Assembly: GCF_009796845.1 (NCBI RefSeq)
Contig: NZ_CP047025.1
Coordinates: 1,984,001 to 2,048,000, forward strand
Origin: Cobetia sp. L2A1
GTDB lineage: Bacteria; Pseudomonadota; Gammaproteobacteria; Pseudomonadales; Halomonadaceae
Length of the DNA stretch: 64,000 nt
Direction: 5' to 3'
This document shows positions 54,064-63,953 of the stretch, piece after piece. The position numbers and the translations under genes were made by a program. Every line of letters begins with the position of its first letter. Position 1 is the first letter of the stretch. A model generated the notes under the pieces. The model searched no databases, was not told the DNA's origin, and saw only the letters and a program-made list of their open reading frames with translations.

Positions 54064-54720
54064 TCACTCGGAAATTAGCGGCAGTGGCTCAAGACGATCA
54101 ACCCGGTAAAGGTGCGGTACCTGAGAGAGATTGCTGATCGTGCACTCGAGGTTGTTGACCCGACCATCAGAGAGACCATAGACCCAGCCATGGACCTGAA
54201 TCTTCTGACCGCGCTCCCATGCACGTTGCAGAATCTTGGTGCGCGCGAGATTCTGAACCTGAGAGCGAACATTCAGTTCGCACATGCGGTCAACACGGTC
54301 GTCCAACGGCAGCCCCATGATTTCGGCGTAGTGCAGGTTATAAAGTTCGCGCAGACTGTGAAGCCAGTAATCCACCATGCCGTTGTCACCGCCAGTTATC
54401 GCGGCACGAACACCACCACAACCGTAATGGCCGACGATCATGATGTGCTCGACCTTTAGGACATCAACGGCGTACTGAATCACTGACAGTGCATTCATGT
54501 CGTTGTAGTGAATCAGATTGGCGACATTACGGTGCACAAACACCTCACCCGGCGGGAGGTCGATGATCTGGTTAGCCGGAACCCGAGAATCCGAGCAGCC
54601 AATCCACAGATAGTCCGGATTCTGCTGGTTCGATAGACGTTTGAAGAACTCAGGATCGCGCTCGGTCATGGACTCGGCCCAGGCCTTGTTTTGCTCCAGC
54701 AGCTTTTCGATATTACTCAT
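54064..54720 (-). CDS. can: Beta-class carbonic anhydrase
   Basis: A 218-residue zinc enzyme interconverting CO2 and bicarbonate, close in length to E. coli Can (220). Zinc ligands and the Asp-Arg dyad are visible in WIGCSDSRVPAN and in VGHYGCGGVRAA (His and Cys). ATG 54720 gives the family N-terminus MSNIEKLLEQNKAWAE; a start at 54801 would add 27 residues. It is divergent from gor. Confidence 0.95.
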   Translation of the reverse strand: MSNIEKLLEQNKAWAESMTERDPEFFKRLSNQQNPDYLWIGCSDSRVPANQIIDLPPGEVFVHRNVANLIHYNDMNALSVIQYAVDVLKVEHIMIVGHYGCGGVRAAITGGDNGMVDYWLHSLRELYNLHYAEIMGLPLDDRVDRMCELNVRSQVQNLARTKILQRAWERGQKIQVHGWVYGLSDGRVNNLECTISNLSQVPHLYRVDRLEPLPLISE

Positions 54721-54891
54721 GGCAGAGGGACCACTTTTTTCAGGATGACGGGGTAGGGAGAATAGATAGTCTTGTACGGAACGCTTTGGCCGTAGCACCA
54801 ATGGGGCTGCGCAGGTCGCTGCAAACAGCCGCCTTCAACAGCATATTGTAACTTTTGTCTAACATGCACTTGTAGTGTTTTTACCGTGCGA

Positions 54892-54918
54892 TACCCCACA
54901 GGGTCAACCTGTGGGGTA
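54892..54918. promoter_or_regulatory. 11-bp perfect hairpin between can and gor
   Basis: TACCCCACAGG (54892-54902) and CCTGTGGGGTA (54908-54918) flank a GTCAA loop, 88 nt before gor and 172 nt before can. As DNA it is a compact inverted repeat that could be an operator in this divergent region. Confidence 0.5.
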
Positions 54919-55005
54919 GGGATGGAGAACGGTTGCACTGATCACGGGACTCCCGAGGGCGCTAGAGTCCTGATACCATGTCGGCAATTTACCGAGGAGA
55001 TTCCC

Positions 55006-56394
55006 GTGTCCGATAAGACTATCCAGCCCGCGACAGACAGCTTCGACTTCGACTTGTTCGTCATTGGCGCCGGTTCCGGTGGCGTTCGTGCAGCACGTAC
55101 TGCTGCCGCCACTGGCGCACGCGTCGCTGTCGCGGAAGACCGCTATCTTGGCGGCACCTGCGTGAATGTCGGTTGCGTGCCGAAAAAGCTTTATTCCTAT
55201 GCAGCGCACTATCATGACAGCTTCAAGGACAGTGCTGGTTTTGGCTGGAATCTCGAGGAAGCTCCGCGCTTTGATTGGACGACGTTGCGGGATCGCAAGA
55301 CTGCCGAGATTTCACGCCTCAACGGCATTTACCGCAACATGCTCAACAATTCCGGCACCACGCTGATTGAAGGACGTGCCACCATTGCGGATGCCCACAC
55401 TGTAGTCGTCAATGGTCAGCAGTACACCGCAGCCAAGATTCTTGTCGCTACCGGTGGCTGGCCGTTCCTGCCGGACTTCCCGGGCCGTGAGCATGCGTTG
55501 GATTCCAATCGCATCTTCGATCTGGAAACCTTTCCCAAGCGTTTCTTCGTCATCGGCGGCGGTTATATCTCTGTTGAATTCGCCAGTATCTTCAATGGGC
55601 TGGGTTCAGAGACACACCTGAGCTATCGCGGTGACCTGTTCCTGCGTGGATTTGATAACGAAGTGCGTGAGTTCACGCGTGACGAGATGGCCAAGAAGGG
55701 CGTCAATCTTCACTTCAATACCACTGTCGAATCCATCGACAAGCAGGGTGATGTCTATCACGTCACCCTCAATGATGGTACCGCACTGGAAGTCGACTGC
55801 ATTCTCGCCGCCACGGGCCGAAAACCGAATATTGATGGCTTGGGACTCGAGAATGTCGATGTCACTCTGAATGCCGATGGCACCGTGCGAGTCAATGAAC
55901 GCTTCGAAACCAGTACACCCTCGATATTGGCTCTGGGCGACATCATCGGTGGGCCAGAATTGACACCGGTCGCCTTGGAAGAAGCCATGCATCTGGTGCG
56001 CGCGCACTTTGGTGATGGTGTTGTCGGTGGTCTGGATTACACCACCATCGCTACCGCGGTGTTCTGCCACCCCAACATCGGTACCGTTGGATTGAGCGAA
56101 GAAGATGCACGCACCACCTTCGACAGCATTCGCGTCTATACCGCTGACTTCCGTCCGCTCAAACACACGCTGTCAGGTAGTGATGAACGCAGTCTGATGA
56201 AACTGATCGTGGATGATGCCACGGACAAGGTCGTCGGCGTTCATATGGTCGGAGACGAAGCCGGTGAAATCATGCAGGGCATCGGCATCGCAGTGCGTGC
56301 AGGCCTGACCAAGGCTCAGTTCGACCTGACGGTGGGCATCCATCCAACTGCAGCAGAAGAATTTGTGACCATGCGCAGCGTGACCCGTACCTGA
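55006..56394 (+). CDS. gor: Glutathione-disulfide reductase
   Basis: A 462-residue FAD/NADPH disulfide reductase that keeps glutathione reduced. It has the FAD motif [13 protein letters not shown], the redox pair CVNVGC, the NADPH motif [12 protein letters not shown] with Arg residues in SYRGDLFLR that favour NADPH over NADH, the second FAD motif LALGDI and the C-terminal catalytic HPTAAEE. The start is GTG 55006, because GAGGAG lies 6 nt upstream; a more upstream ATG (54886) would add 40 unrelated residues. Confidence 0.94.
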   Translation: MSDKTIQPATDSFDFDLFVIGAGSGGVRAARTAAATGARVAVAEDRYLGGTCVNVGCVPKKLYSYAAHYHDSFKDSAGFGWNLEEAPRFDWTTLRDRKTAEISRLNGIYRNMLNNSGTTLIEGRATIADAHTVVVNGQQYTAAKILVATGGWPFLPDFPGREHALDSNRIFDLETFPKRFFVIGGGYISVEFASIFNGLGSETHLSYRGDLFLRGFDNEVREFTRDEMAKKGVNLHFNTTVESIDKQGDVYHVTLNDGTALEVDCILAATGRKPNIDGLGLENVDVTLNADGTVRVNERFETSTPSILALGDIIGGPELTPVALEEAMHLVRAHFGDGVVGGLDYTTIATAVFCHPNIGTVGLSEEDARTTFDSIRVYTADFRPLKHTLSGSDERSLMKLIVDDATDKVVGVHMVGDEAGEIMQGIGIAVRAGLTKAQFDLTVGIHPTAAEEFVTMRSVTRT

Positions 56395-56486
56395 TATGCG
56401 ATGAACCTATCCGCTTGAGAGCGCAGTATTACGGCAACATTTGTCCTGTCATCCTGTAGTTGTCCATTTGCGATAGCGATTCGTCG

Positions 56487-56523
56487 AAAAAACGCCTCAC
56501 GCCCTTATCGTGAGGCGTTTTTT
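56487..56523 (+). terminator. Intrinsic terminator after gor
   Basis: AAAAAACGCCTCACG / CGTGAGGCGTTTTTT with a CCCTTAT loop and a T tract. Confidence 0.92.
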
Positions 56524-56542
56524 ATTGGATAAGTCACGGACA

Positions 56543-56566
56543 CTGATTCTTTCTCATGAGAATCAG
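56543..56566. promoter_or_regulatory. Nested palindromes between gor and the TAXI gene
   Basis: TTCTCATGAGAA (56551-56562) is a perfect 12-bp palindrome. It overlaps a second inverted repeat, CTGATTCT (56543-56550) with AGAATCAG (56559-56566). It is a candidate operator for the TRAP transporter unit; no regulator gene is adjacent. Confidence 0.4.
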
Positions 56567-56816
56567 GGCACTTGGACATGATATTGCCGACACATACGTC
56601 TTTCGTAGCATAAAGCATCACGAGGACGTACCAGACACATCAGCTATGCTAAGCTCTCTTTAGCTTCACGCACCTACAAGTTACTGAAATCACAACCTTG
56701 TCACAGGTGAGTGATCGCTCCGCACACAGCCTTTTATAGCGCTAGGGGTAGGGCACGGATAACGTGTCAGGTGTAGGCGGAAAGACTAATAACAAGCCAG
56801 CAAAGGGAGTTTCAAC

Positions 56817-57806
56817 ATGACCATGATCAAGAAGACGCTGACAGCGGCGGTCGCGACAGCAGGTCTTGGCCTGATGGCTATCGCTGGGGGCGCCAATGCC
56901 GCCGAGCAGACCTTCGTGACCATCGGCACCGGCGGTGTGACCGGTGTCTACTACCCAGCAGGTGGTGCTATCTGCCGTCTGGTGAATCGTGGCAAGGCGG
57001 AACACGGCATTCGTTGCAGTGTTGAGTCTACCGGTGGCTCCGGCTACAACCTGAACAGTATTCGTACTGGCGAGCTGGACATGGGCGTCGCTCAGTCTGA
57101 CGCGCACTACAATGCCTACGAAGGCGAAGGTGACTTTGCGGACTTCGGTCCCAACAAGGATCTGCGCTCCCTGTTCTCGCTGCACCCGGAACCATTCACC
57201 GTCGTGGCACGCAAGGACAGCGGCGTGACCGAGTTCGATCAGTTGGAAGGGAAACGCATGAACATCGGTAATCCGGGTTCAGGCCAGCGTTCCACTATCG
57301 ACACACTGCTGTCTTCCCAGGGCAAGGACACCAGCATCTATTCCGTGGCGTCTGAGTTGAAAGCCTCTGAGATGTCTTCAGCGCTGTGCGACAACAAGAT
57401 TGATGGCTATGTCTACGTTGTCGGTCACCCGTCCGGTTCCATCAAGGAAGCAACCACTACCTGTGACGCGAACATCGTCAACGTCACCGGTGAAGCGGTC
57501 GATAAGCTGGTCGCCGAGAAGCCGTACTTCTCTGTCGCCACTATCCCGGGTGGCATGTACCGCGGCAACGATGATGATGTGACCACCTTCGGTGTTCGCG
57601 CCACTATCGTCTCTAGCGCCGCTGTCGAAGATCGTGTGGCTTACGAAGTCGTCAAAGCGGTATTCGACAACTTTGACCAATTCCAGCGTCTGCACCCGGC
57701 CTTCCAGGTATTGAAGAAGGAAGAAATGGTCAGCGCGTCTCTGACTGCACCGCTGCATGATGGTGCCAAGCAGTACTACAAGGAAGCCGGGCTTTTGAGC
57801 GAGTGA
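56817..57806 (+). CDS. TRAP transporter solute receptor, TAXI family
   Basis: A 329-residue periplasmic receptor with a signal peptide ending near GGANAA. The mature start TFVTIGTGGVTGVYYPAGGAICRLVN is diagnostic for the TAXI family. Further family segments are STGGSGYNLNSIRTGELDMGVAQSD and NIGNPGSGQR. It delivers the ligand to the fused permease encoded next. Glutamate and other acids have been proposed for TAXI receptors; the ligand here is not known. A hairpin follows, likely to raise receptor over permease level. Confidence 0.93.
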   Translation: MTMIKKTLTAAVATAGLGLMAIAGGANAAEQTFVTIGTGGVTGVYYPAGGAICRLVNRGKAEHGIRCSVESTGGSGYNLNSIRTGELDMGVAQSDAHYNAYEGEGDFADFGPNKDLRSLFSLHPEPFTVVARKDSGVTEFDQLEGKRMNIGNPGSGQRSTIDTLLSSQGKDTSIYSVASELKASEMSSALCDNKIDGYVYVVGHPSGSIKEATTTCDANIVNVTGEAVDKLVAEKPYFSVATIPGGMYRGNDDDVTTFGVRATIVSSAAVEDRVAYEVVKAVFDNFDQFQRLHPAFQVLKKEEMVSASLTAPLHDGAKQYYKEAGLLSE

Positions 57807-57851
57807 TGCATGTACTGATCTCAGCATGCAGCAAGCCTGATTGAGCTTGAT

Positions 57852-57882
57852 CACAGGGACCGCACTCGTTGCGGTCCCTGTG
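57852..57882 (+). terminator. Hairpin between TAXI receptor and permease genes
   Basis: CACAGGGACCGCA and TGCGGTCCCTGTG flank a CTCGT loop. It lacks a strong T tract, so partial termination or mRNA protection is likelier than full stop. Confidence 0.7.
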
Positions 57883-58022
57883 CATGTGGACGACAGCATT
57901 TGTCACTTTGCACGATCGGGCCAAGCCCGAGGCTAGCGTCGGTGAAAGCTGCCTGATTTCTGCCAATTAATGGAAACATCTGTCAGGCCGGACATACTGA
58001 AGACGTAACCAGCTTGATAAGC

Positions 58023-58109
58023 ATGTGGTTGTACATTGTCATTGCCGTATTGGGCCTTGTCGCGTCCTGCACGCGTGGTCCCCTGGTGACATTGTCGACT
58101 ATCGCCTGA
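58023..58109 (+). CDS. Possible 28-residue hydrophobic small protein
   Basis: ATG 58023 opens a 28-codon frame with a single hydrophobic segment (MWLYIVIAVLGLVASC) and ends TGA at 58109, 24 nt before the permease gene. TRAP systems often have small membrane subunits, but the permease here is already fused. No clear ribosome-binding site is seen. It may be a small membrane peptide, a leader peptide or chance. Confidence 0.25.
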   Translation: MWLYIVIAVLGLVASCTRGPLVTLSTIA

Positions 58110-58133
58110 CTCGCGTAGATCGGATCATAAAAA

Positions 58134-60713
58134 ATGACCAAAACTCAAACTGCAGCAACGTCTGGGGCGCCTGGCGCCCAGCCGGATCATGACGCTGAAG
58201 TACTGAAAATGTTGGAGTCGGAAACCGGCGGGCGTCACCCGACAGGTGTCGGATACCACTTCATGTGGCTTGTGCCTCTGGCGTGGTCATTATTCCAACT
58301 GTACCTCGCGTCACCTCTGTCTTTATTGAATTCCGACACCGCGCGTGCCGTGCACCTCTGCTTTGCTATCTCATTAGCGTTCGTTTCCTATCCAGCTTAC
58401 AAAGGGGCGCCGGCCAACCGTATCCCACTGTATGACTGGGCACTGGCGATATTTGCCGTGGCCGGTGTCGCTTATGTGCTGATCTTCAGTGATGAGCTAG
58501 CGCGGCGGGCAGGGGCTTACACCACGATGGATCTGGTGTTCTCGGGCGTCGGTCTGGTGTTGTTGCTGGAAGCGACACGACGTGCTCTCGGACCGCCGCT
58601 GGCAGTCGTCGCCAGCGTCTTCCTGCTTTATAGCTTGTTCGGCGCGTATATGCCGGATGTCATTGCCCATGCGGGTGCCAGCCTCAACAAGCTGCTAGGG
58701 CATCAATGGCTGACCACGGAAGGGGTCTTCGGGGTTGCGCTAGGCGTGTCCACCGATTTCGTTTTCCTGTTTGTCCTGTTCGGAGCCTTGCTTGAGCGCG
58801 CCGGTGCTGGTAACTACTTCATTCGCATGGCCTTCTCGATGCTGGGTCACATGCGCGGTGGGCCGGCCAAGGCAGCTGTCGTGGCGTCTGGTCTTTCCGG
58901 CATCATTTCCGGCTCGTCGATTGCCAATGTGGTGACGACAGGGACCTTTACCATCCCGTTGATGAAGAAGGTGGGCTTCCCAGCCAGCAAGGCTGCTGCC
59001 GTAGAAGTGGCTGCGTCGACCAACGGTCAGCTGACCCCTCCTATCATGGGTGCTGCCGCTTTCTTGATGGTCGAATATGTCGGCATTCCGTATCTTGATG
59101 TCATTCGTCACGCACTGCTGCCGGCATTGATCTCCTATATTGCGCTGATTTACATCGTTCACCTCGAAGCCTGTAAAGCGGGAATGGAAGGGCTGAAGCG
59201 TACGCACAAGACCAGCCTGATCGCGACGCTATTCACCTTCCTGTCCGTCTTTATCGGCATGAGCATCCTGACACTGGTGGTGTACTACGGTATTGGTTGG
59301 ATCAAGACGATGGCCGGTGATAGCGCCGTCTATATCGTGTTGCCGCTGCTGCTGGCTGCCTACATAGGATTGGTTGCCTACTCAGCCCGTTTTCCTGAGT
59401 TGGATCATGGCGACATCGATGAATTGCCGCCTGTCGGTCCGACTGTCAAGGTAGGCCTTTACTTCCTGCTTCCCGTCGTCGTACTGGTCTGGTGTCTGAC
59501 GGTTGAACGCATGTCTCCAGGGCTTTCTGCCTTCTGGGCCGTGCTGTTCATGATCTTCATCACCGTGACTCAGCGTCCTCTTGTCGCTGTCTTCCGCAAG
59601 GATCCCCAGATGGCCGCGGCCGCTCGACTGGGTGGCGAAGATCTCTTCCATGGTCTGGTGATCGGCGCGAAGAACATGATCGGTATCGGTGTTGCCACTG
59701 CCGCGGCAGGCATTGTCGTCGGTACCGTGACATTGACGGGCCTTGGCCTGAAGATGACCGCCTTCGTCGAGTTCATCTCGGCAGGCAATCTGATGTTGAT
59801 CCTGATCTTTACCGCCGTTATTAGCCTGATACTCGGCATGGGGTTGCCGACCACGGCCAACTACATCGTGGTCTCGACACTGATGGCGCCGGTTATCGTC
59901 AATCTGGGGGCGGAAAATGGCCTGATAGTGCCGCTAATCGCGGTCCATCTGTTCGTCTTCTACTTCGGAATATTGGCGGATGATACGCCACCGGTGGGGT
60001 TAGCGGCCTTTGCGGCCGCCGCGATTGCCAAGTCGGACCCTATCAAGACCGGTATCCAGGGCTTCACCTACGATATTCGTACCGCGATTCTGCCGTTCAT
60101 GTTCATCTTCAACACCAACCTGCTGTTGATGAATATTGATAGCTATTGGCATCTTGCGATTACCGTGGCTTCAGCAGTGGGCGCGATGCTGGTCTTCGCG
60201 GCCGCGACACAGGGGTACTGGCTGACCCGAACCCGCTGGTATGAAACGGTGGCGATGTTACTGATCACCTTCACGCTGTTCCGCCCCGGTTATTGGTGGG
60301 ACATGATTTACTCGCCGGTCACGTTGATTCCGCCGCAGCAGATCGAAGCGATGATGGCTGAGGCGCCCGCCAACTCTGATCTTCGTATCCATGTTTCTGG
60401 AACCAACCTGGATGGTGACACTGTCTCCAGAACCATGTTGCTGCCAGTGACGGATGCCGAAGGAGGCGAGGCGCGTCTGAGTGATGTCGGGCTGACGCTG
60501 GATATCAGTGACGAGAAGGTCGTGGTGAGCATGGTTGAGTACGGTAGTGTGGCCCAGCAGGCCGGGATCGATTTCGACTTCACCATTGACGATATTGAGC
60601 AGACGGCTGAACGTCCGCCAAAAGAAATTGCCATGCTGCCTGCCATTGCGCTGTTATGGCTGATTGGCTGGCTACAGGTAAGGCGCCGTCGCCGTGAGGC
60701 GATTGCCGCCTGA
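58134..60713 (+). CDS. TRAP transporter fused permease (DctQM type) with C-terminal DUF3394 region
   Basis: An 859-residue inner-membrane protein combining the small (about 45-150) and large (about 160-690) TRAP permease subunits, the usual form with TAXI receptors. The large-subunit segments SGLSGIISGSSIANVVTTGTF, TNGQLTPPIMGAAAF and GMGLPTTANYIV are clear. Residues about 690-859 form the extra membrane/soluble C-terminal region seen in the DUF3394 subgroup. It is secondary transport driven by an ion gradient. The receptor gene is 327 nt upstream. Confidence 0.93.
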   Translation: MTKTQTAATSGAPGAQPDHDAEVLKMLESETGGRHPTGVGYHFMWLVPLAWSLFQLYLASPLSLLNSDTARAVHLCFAISLAFVSYPAYKGAPANRIPLYDWALAIFAVAGVAYVLIFSDELARRAGAYTTMDLVFSGVGLVLLLEATRRALGPPLAVVASVFLLYSLFGAYMPDVIAHAGASLNKLLGHQWLTTEGVFGVALGVSTDFVFLFVLFGALLERAGAGNYFIRMAFSMLGHMRGGPAKAAVVASGLSGIISGSSIANVVTTGTFTIPLMKKVGFPASKAAAVEVAASTNGQLTPPIMGAAAFLMVEYVGIPYLDVIRHALLPALISYIALIYIVHLEACKAGMEGLKRTHKTSLIATLFTFLSVFIGMSILTLVVYYGIGWIKTMAGDSAVYIVLPLLLAAYIGLVAYSARFPELDHGDIDELPPVGPTVKVGLYFLLPVVVLVWCLTVERMSPGLSAFWAVLFMIFITVTQRPLVAVFRKDPQMAAAARLGGEDLFHGLVIGAKNMIGIGVATAAAGIVVGTVTLTGLGLKMTAFVEFISAGNLMLILIFTAVISLILGMGLPTTANYIVVSTLMAPVIVNLGAENGLIVPLIAVHLFVFYFGILADDTPPVGLAAFAAAAIAKSDPIKTGIQGFTYDIRTAILPFMFIFNTNLLLMNIDSYWHLAITVASAVGAMLVFAAATQGYWLTRTRWYETVAMLLITFTLFRPGYWWDMIYSPVTLIPPQQIEAMMAEAPANSDLRIHVSGTNLDGDTVSRTMLLPVTDAEGGEARLSDVGLTLDISDEKVVVSMVEYGSVAQQAGIDFDFTIDDIEQTAERPPKEIAMLPAIALLWLIGWLQVRRRRREAIAA

Positions 60714-60759
60714 TGGGGACATTTGATCCTGTGATATAAGTCGTCAATAAGTTGATGAC

Positions 60760-60794
60760 AAAAAGCCGCCCCGGCATGCCGGGGCGGCTTTTTT
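60760..60794 (+). terminator. Intrinsic terminator after the TRAP permease gene
   Basis: AAAAAGCCGCCCCGGCA / TGCCGGGGCGGCTTTTT is an almost continuous palindrome with a T tract. Confidence 0.93.
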
Positions 60795-60977
60795 GATGGT
60801 ATCTGGATGGCTGGGCAATGCGTGATGACGAAAAGAGCGCAGGTCTTCAGCGGAGACAAAGTATGCGCCTGCGTTGCGTGACCTGTCATTAGTCCCAGCG
60901 TGAAATTGGTGAGTGATTTGAAACACAATCGACATATTCAGCATGCTAGTTTCAAAGGGCACACTCCAACGGAAGGC

Positions 60978-62387
60978 ATGTCGCCAATGGTAAGAGTCGA
61001 GAAGCAGTCCCGTCGTCTGTATGTCCTCGATACCAATGTGTTGATTCACGATCCCTCAGCCATCTTTCAATTTGATGAGCACGATGTCGTCATTCCCATG
61101 ACGGTCCTTGAGGAGCTGGATAAGCACAAGAATGGCAATAAGGAGATTGCCCATACTGCTCGTCAGGTTAGCCGCACCCTATCGGACCTCACCGCCGACA
61201 TCACTCCCCAGGAAATCCTGCGCGGCATTCCGCTGCCGGGGACACTGAGCGGTTCTGGTCATCTCCACTTCCTCTCCGGTGCCGTCGATCAGAGTGACGA
61301 TTGCGCTGATAATCGTATTCTTGCTGAAACCCGAAGTCTGGTAGCACGCAGCCAGGATGCTTCCGTCATCCTGGTGACCAAGGACATCAATCTACGTATC
61401 AAGGCTGCTGCGCTTGGGATGGCGGTTGAAGACTATCTGACCGATCGTGCCTTCACCGACAGTGATGCCATGATCGAGGGGGTCAAGCTCTACCATGAGG
61501 CTGGACCTGATGGGCAGGGTGTCTGGGATGACCTCAAATTTGATGTCACCGTGACACGTGAACATCACCGCACCTTCTATCAGCTCTCCGGACAGATGCC
61601 GAGCGATTGGTATCCGGGCATGCTGATTGCTGATTGTGACAAGGGAGCAAGCTTCGAGGCCATCGTACGTGAACTGGGGCATGATCATGCCACGCTCGAA
61701 GTGCTGCAAAATTATCGTAACGAGCGCAGTGCATGGGGGGTCAATGCTCACGATAGTCGTCAGAACTTCGCCCTCAACCTCCTGATGGATGAAAGCGTCG
61801 ACATGGTGTCGATCGCCGGCAGTGCAGGCACGGGGAAAACATACATGACCCTTGCGGCGGCCTTTGAGCAGACGCTCGAGAAGAAACGCTTTGAGCGCAT
61901 CATCTTTACCCGCGCGCCGATTGCGATGGGCGAAGAGATCGGCTTCTTGCCTGGCACCGAAGAGGAAAAGATGTCGCCCTGGATGGGAGCCTTCCACGAC
62001 AACATGGATAACTTGCTGCGCAAGGAAGGTGAAGGCACCAGCGCCTGGAGCGAGGAAGCGACGCGCGCCTGGATTGGTAATCGTGTGCAGATTCGCTCAC
62101 CGTCATTCATGCGTGGGCGCACCTTGAGCAATACCTTCCTGATTATCGATGAGGCTCAGAACCTGACACCCAAGCAGCTCAAGGGTCTGCTAACCCGCGC
62201 AGGCGCAAATACCAAGGTAGTGTTACTGGGCAATGTCGGGCAGATAGATACGCCTTATCTGACCGCCAACACCTGTGGTCTTGCCGTCGCCGTGCAACGA
62301 TTTGCCAGCTGGCCACATGCAGGGCATGTCACGCTCAAGTGCGTCGAACGTTCACGTCTGGCTTTGGTCGCCGAGGAGTTGCTGTAA
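60978..62387 (+). CDS. PIN domain-PhoH family ATPase
   Basis: A 469-residue protein joining an N-terminal PIN nuclease fold (about 10-150; acidic residues in LDTNVLIHDP, VLEELDKHK, DNRILAETR, VTKDINLR) to a C-terminal PhoH ATPase (about 225-465; Walker A GSAGTGKTY, Walker B FLIIDEAQN). This PhoH2/YlaK architecture has been linked to RNA unwinding and cleavage. All expected PIN acids are present. ATG 60978 has GGAAGG very close (1 nt), so ATG 60987, nine bases later, may be the true start; GTG 60900 gives an unlikely extension. It is a single gene between two terminators. Confidence 0.92.
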   Translation: MSPMVRVEKQSRRLYVLDTNVLIHDPSAIFQFDEHDVVIPMTVLEELDKHKNGNKEIAHTARQVSRTLSDLTADITPQEILRGIPLPGTLSGSGHLHFLSGAVDQSDDCADNRILAETRSLVARSQDASVILVTKDINLRIKAAALGMAVEDYLTDRAFTDSDAMIEGVKLYHEAGPDGQGVWDDLKFDVTVTREHHRTFYQLSGQMPSDWYPGMLIADCDKGASFEAIVRELGHDHATLEVLQNYRNERSAWGVNAHDSRQNFALNLLMDESVDMVSIAGSAGTGKTYMTLAAAFEQTLEKKRFERIIFTRAPIAMGEEIGFLPGTEEEKMSPWMGAFHDNMDNLLRKEGEGTSAWSEEATRAWIGNRVQIRSPSFMRGRTLSNTFLIIDEAQNLTPKQLKGLLTRAGANTKVVLLGNVGQIDTPYLTANTCGLAVAVQRFASWPHAGHVTLKCVERSRLALVAEELL

Positions 62388-62458
62388 TGGTTGAGGGTAT
62401 TCAACGGCTGACATAGTCCTGCCAGCCTCTTGTCCCATGTCTTACCTCTATCGCACAT

Positions 62459-62490
62459 AAAAAGCGCCGCCCATCAGGGCGGCGCTTTTT
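62459..62490. terminator. Bidirectional terminator between phoH-like and kfrA-like genes
   Basis: AAAAAGCGCCGCCC / GGGCGGCGCTTTTT with an ATCA loop and A/T tracts on both sides. Confidence 0.92.
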
Positions 62491-62594
62491 ATGTCATCAA
62501 CCCAGATAGCGTCTCGGGTGAGGCTAACGCGCAGTTACGTCACAGCCGATAGAAGCAAGCTCTTTACAGCAGGATTTAACATCTACAGCAGGTT

Positions 62595-63560
62595 TTAGCA
62601 GACAAATGGCGGCAAGGGCGCATGCGACAGACGCTCTTGCAGCATACGGTTCTCATGATTTACCTGCGCCAGCAGCGCTTCAGCACGCGATTGCTCCGCC
62701 GTTGAGTGCTCTAGCTGCGCCCGTAGACTCTTGAGCTCAGAATCACGCTGCTGACGCAGTGTGGCTTCTTCAAAGCGTCGCCGTTCTTCTTCCTGCAGCA
62801 ACTTACGCTGCTCTGCCGTCTGGGCATCCAACCGCTCGATACGTTTCTCGAGCTGCTCTTGACGACGGCGATGCTGCTTGTCGAGCTCATGCTTCTCGAG
62901 GCGAGCATCATCCAACATCTTCATCAGGCGCGTTTCGCTGGCCTCATGGCGCGATTCTTCCTGCACCAGGCGGTCTTTCCACTCAGTATCCTGATCCTGC
63001 AACGCCTGCTGATGCCTCTCGTTGTCATGCTCGCGGGAGCGCTCCAGTGCCGTGGCATCTTCCTGAGCCAACACAAGCCGCTTTTCCAACTTTTCCTGGA
63101 GTTGCTGCCAGTGATCACGCTCGTGAGTCAGCGCCGCCAGTGCCTGTACACGCTCCTCAAGCCGCGCTTGTACCTGTGTCAGTTGCCCCGACAGGGCGCT
63201 CAGACGCTGCTCAGCATCTTCTGCGCGCCGCTGTGACTGCGCTTCAGCCTCACGGGCAGCGCTCGTCTGCTTGTCCGCTTCCTGTCGATAGTGGACAAGA
63301 CTTTCGTTAGCGAGGCCCTGAGCCTCTTTCCATACCACCGTCAGTGTCTCTGTCAGGCTGTCCGGCATCGCTTGGCTCAGAGGCTCATCGCGTTTTTCCG
63401 CACGCCGCTGGCGCCATTCACGTAGATGGTCGCTGATAGTAGTGAAGCTGCCGGTACCGAGCACTTCGCGAATTTTCTGCACGCTCGGGGCTTCGCCCCG
63501 CGCCATCAATGACTCGATGGCTCGTTGTACATCCTCGTACTGGACGCCAGTGCGCGCCAT
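62595..63560 (-). CDS. KfrA-like DNA-binding coiled-coil protein
   Basis: A 321-residue protein. Residues 1-110 match the KfrA N-terminal DNA-binding domain (VQRAIESLMARGEAPSVQKIREVLGTGSFTTISDHLREWR). Residues about 110-305 are an unbroken charged, Gln/Glu/Arg-rich coiled coil. KfrA proteins were described on IncP plasmids as self-regulating, filament-forming factors, but chromosomal copies are common in gammaproteobacteria. No plasmid partition, replication or transfer gene lies nearby. The role on the chromosome is unknown. AT-rich DNA with a palindrome lies upstream and may be its own operator. Confidence 0.88.
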   Translation of the reverse strand: MARTGVQYEDVQRAIESLMARGEAPSVQKIREVLGTGSFTTISDHLREWRQRRAEKRDEPLSQAMPDSLTETLTVVWKEAQGLANESLVHYRQEADKQTSAAREAEAQSQRRAEDAEQRLSALSGQLTQVQARLEERVQALAALTHERDHWQQLQEKLEKRLVLAQEDATALERSREHDNERHQQALQDQDTEWKDRLVQEESRHEASETRLMKMLDDARLEKHELDKQHRRRQEQLEKRIERLDAQTAEQRKLLQEEERRRFEEATLRQQRDSELKSLRAQLEHSTAEQSRAEALLAQVNHENRMLQERLSHAPLPPFVC

Positions 63561-63953
63561 GGGAATCTCCGTCCATATTCTGAAGTAAATGCTTAGCGGC
63601 CATTACGCCATGAAGTGGTGCGGACTACCACCTTAATAGCGCCGTACCCGTGCGATAACCCTTCGGCACGAGTATTCATGGGCGTTCTCTTGCTTGTGCC
63701 AAAAGAAGGATACCCCTGTTTGAACGCATCATACCGGTTTGATGGCGTAGGATAAAGTTAATTACGTTATACGTAATATGTAATTTACAGTACGATAGAG
63801 GGTATAAATTCATGATTACGCGCCTTATCTTGAATTATCATGACTACACCAGCACAATCACTCTCATAGGCGTCAAGCTTTCGTGGTGGCAGGGCATCAG
63901 CAAGACAATCACATGACTAACAAAGTGCATCACATACAGGGAAATCCAGCCGT
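63561..63953. other. AT-rich intergenic region upstream of the kfrA-like gene
   Basis: No gene is seen. The segment 63750-63815 is strongly AT-rich and contains ATTACG (63761-63766) and CGTAAT (63772-63777) around TTATA, then a further TATGTAATTTA run and TATAAA, all suited to a promoter or operator. Confidence 0.5.
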
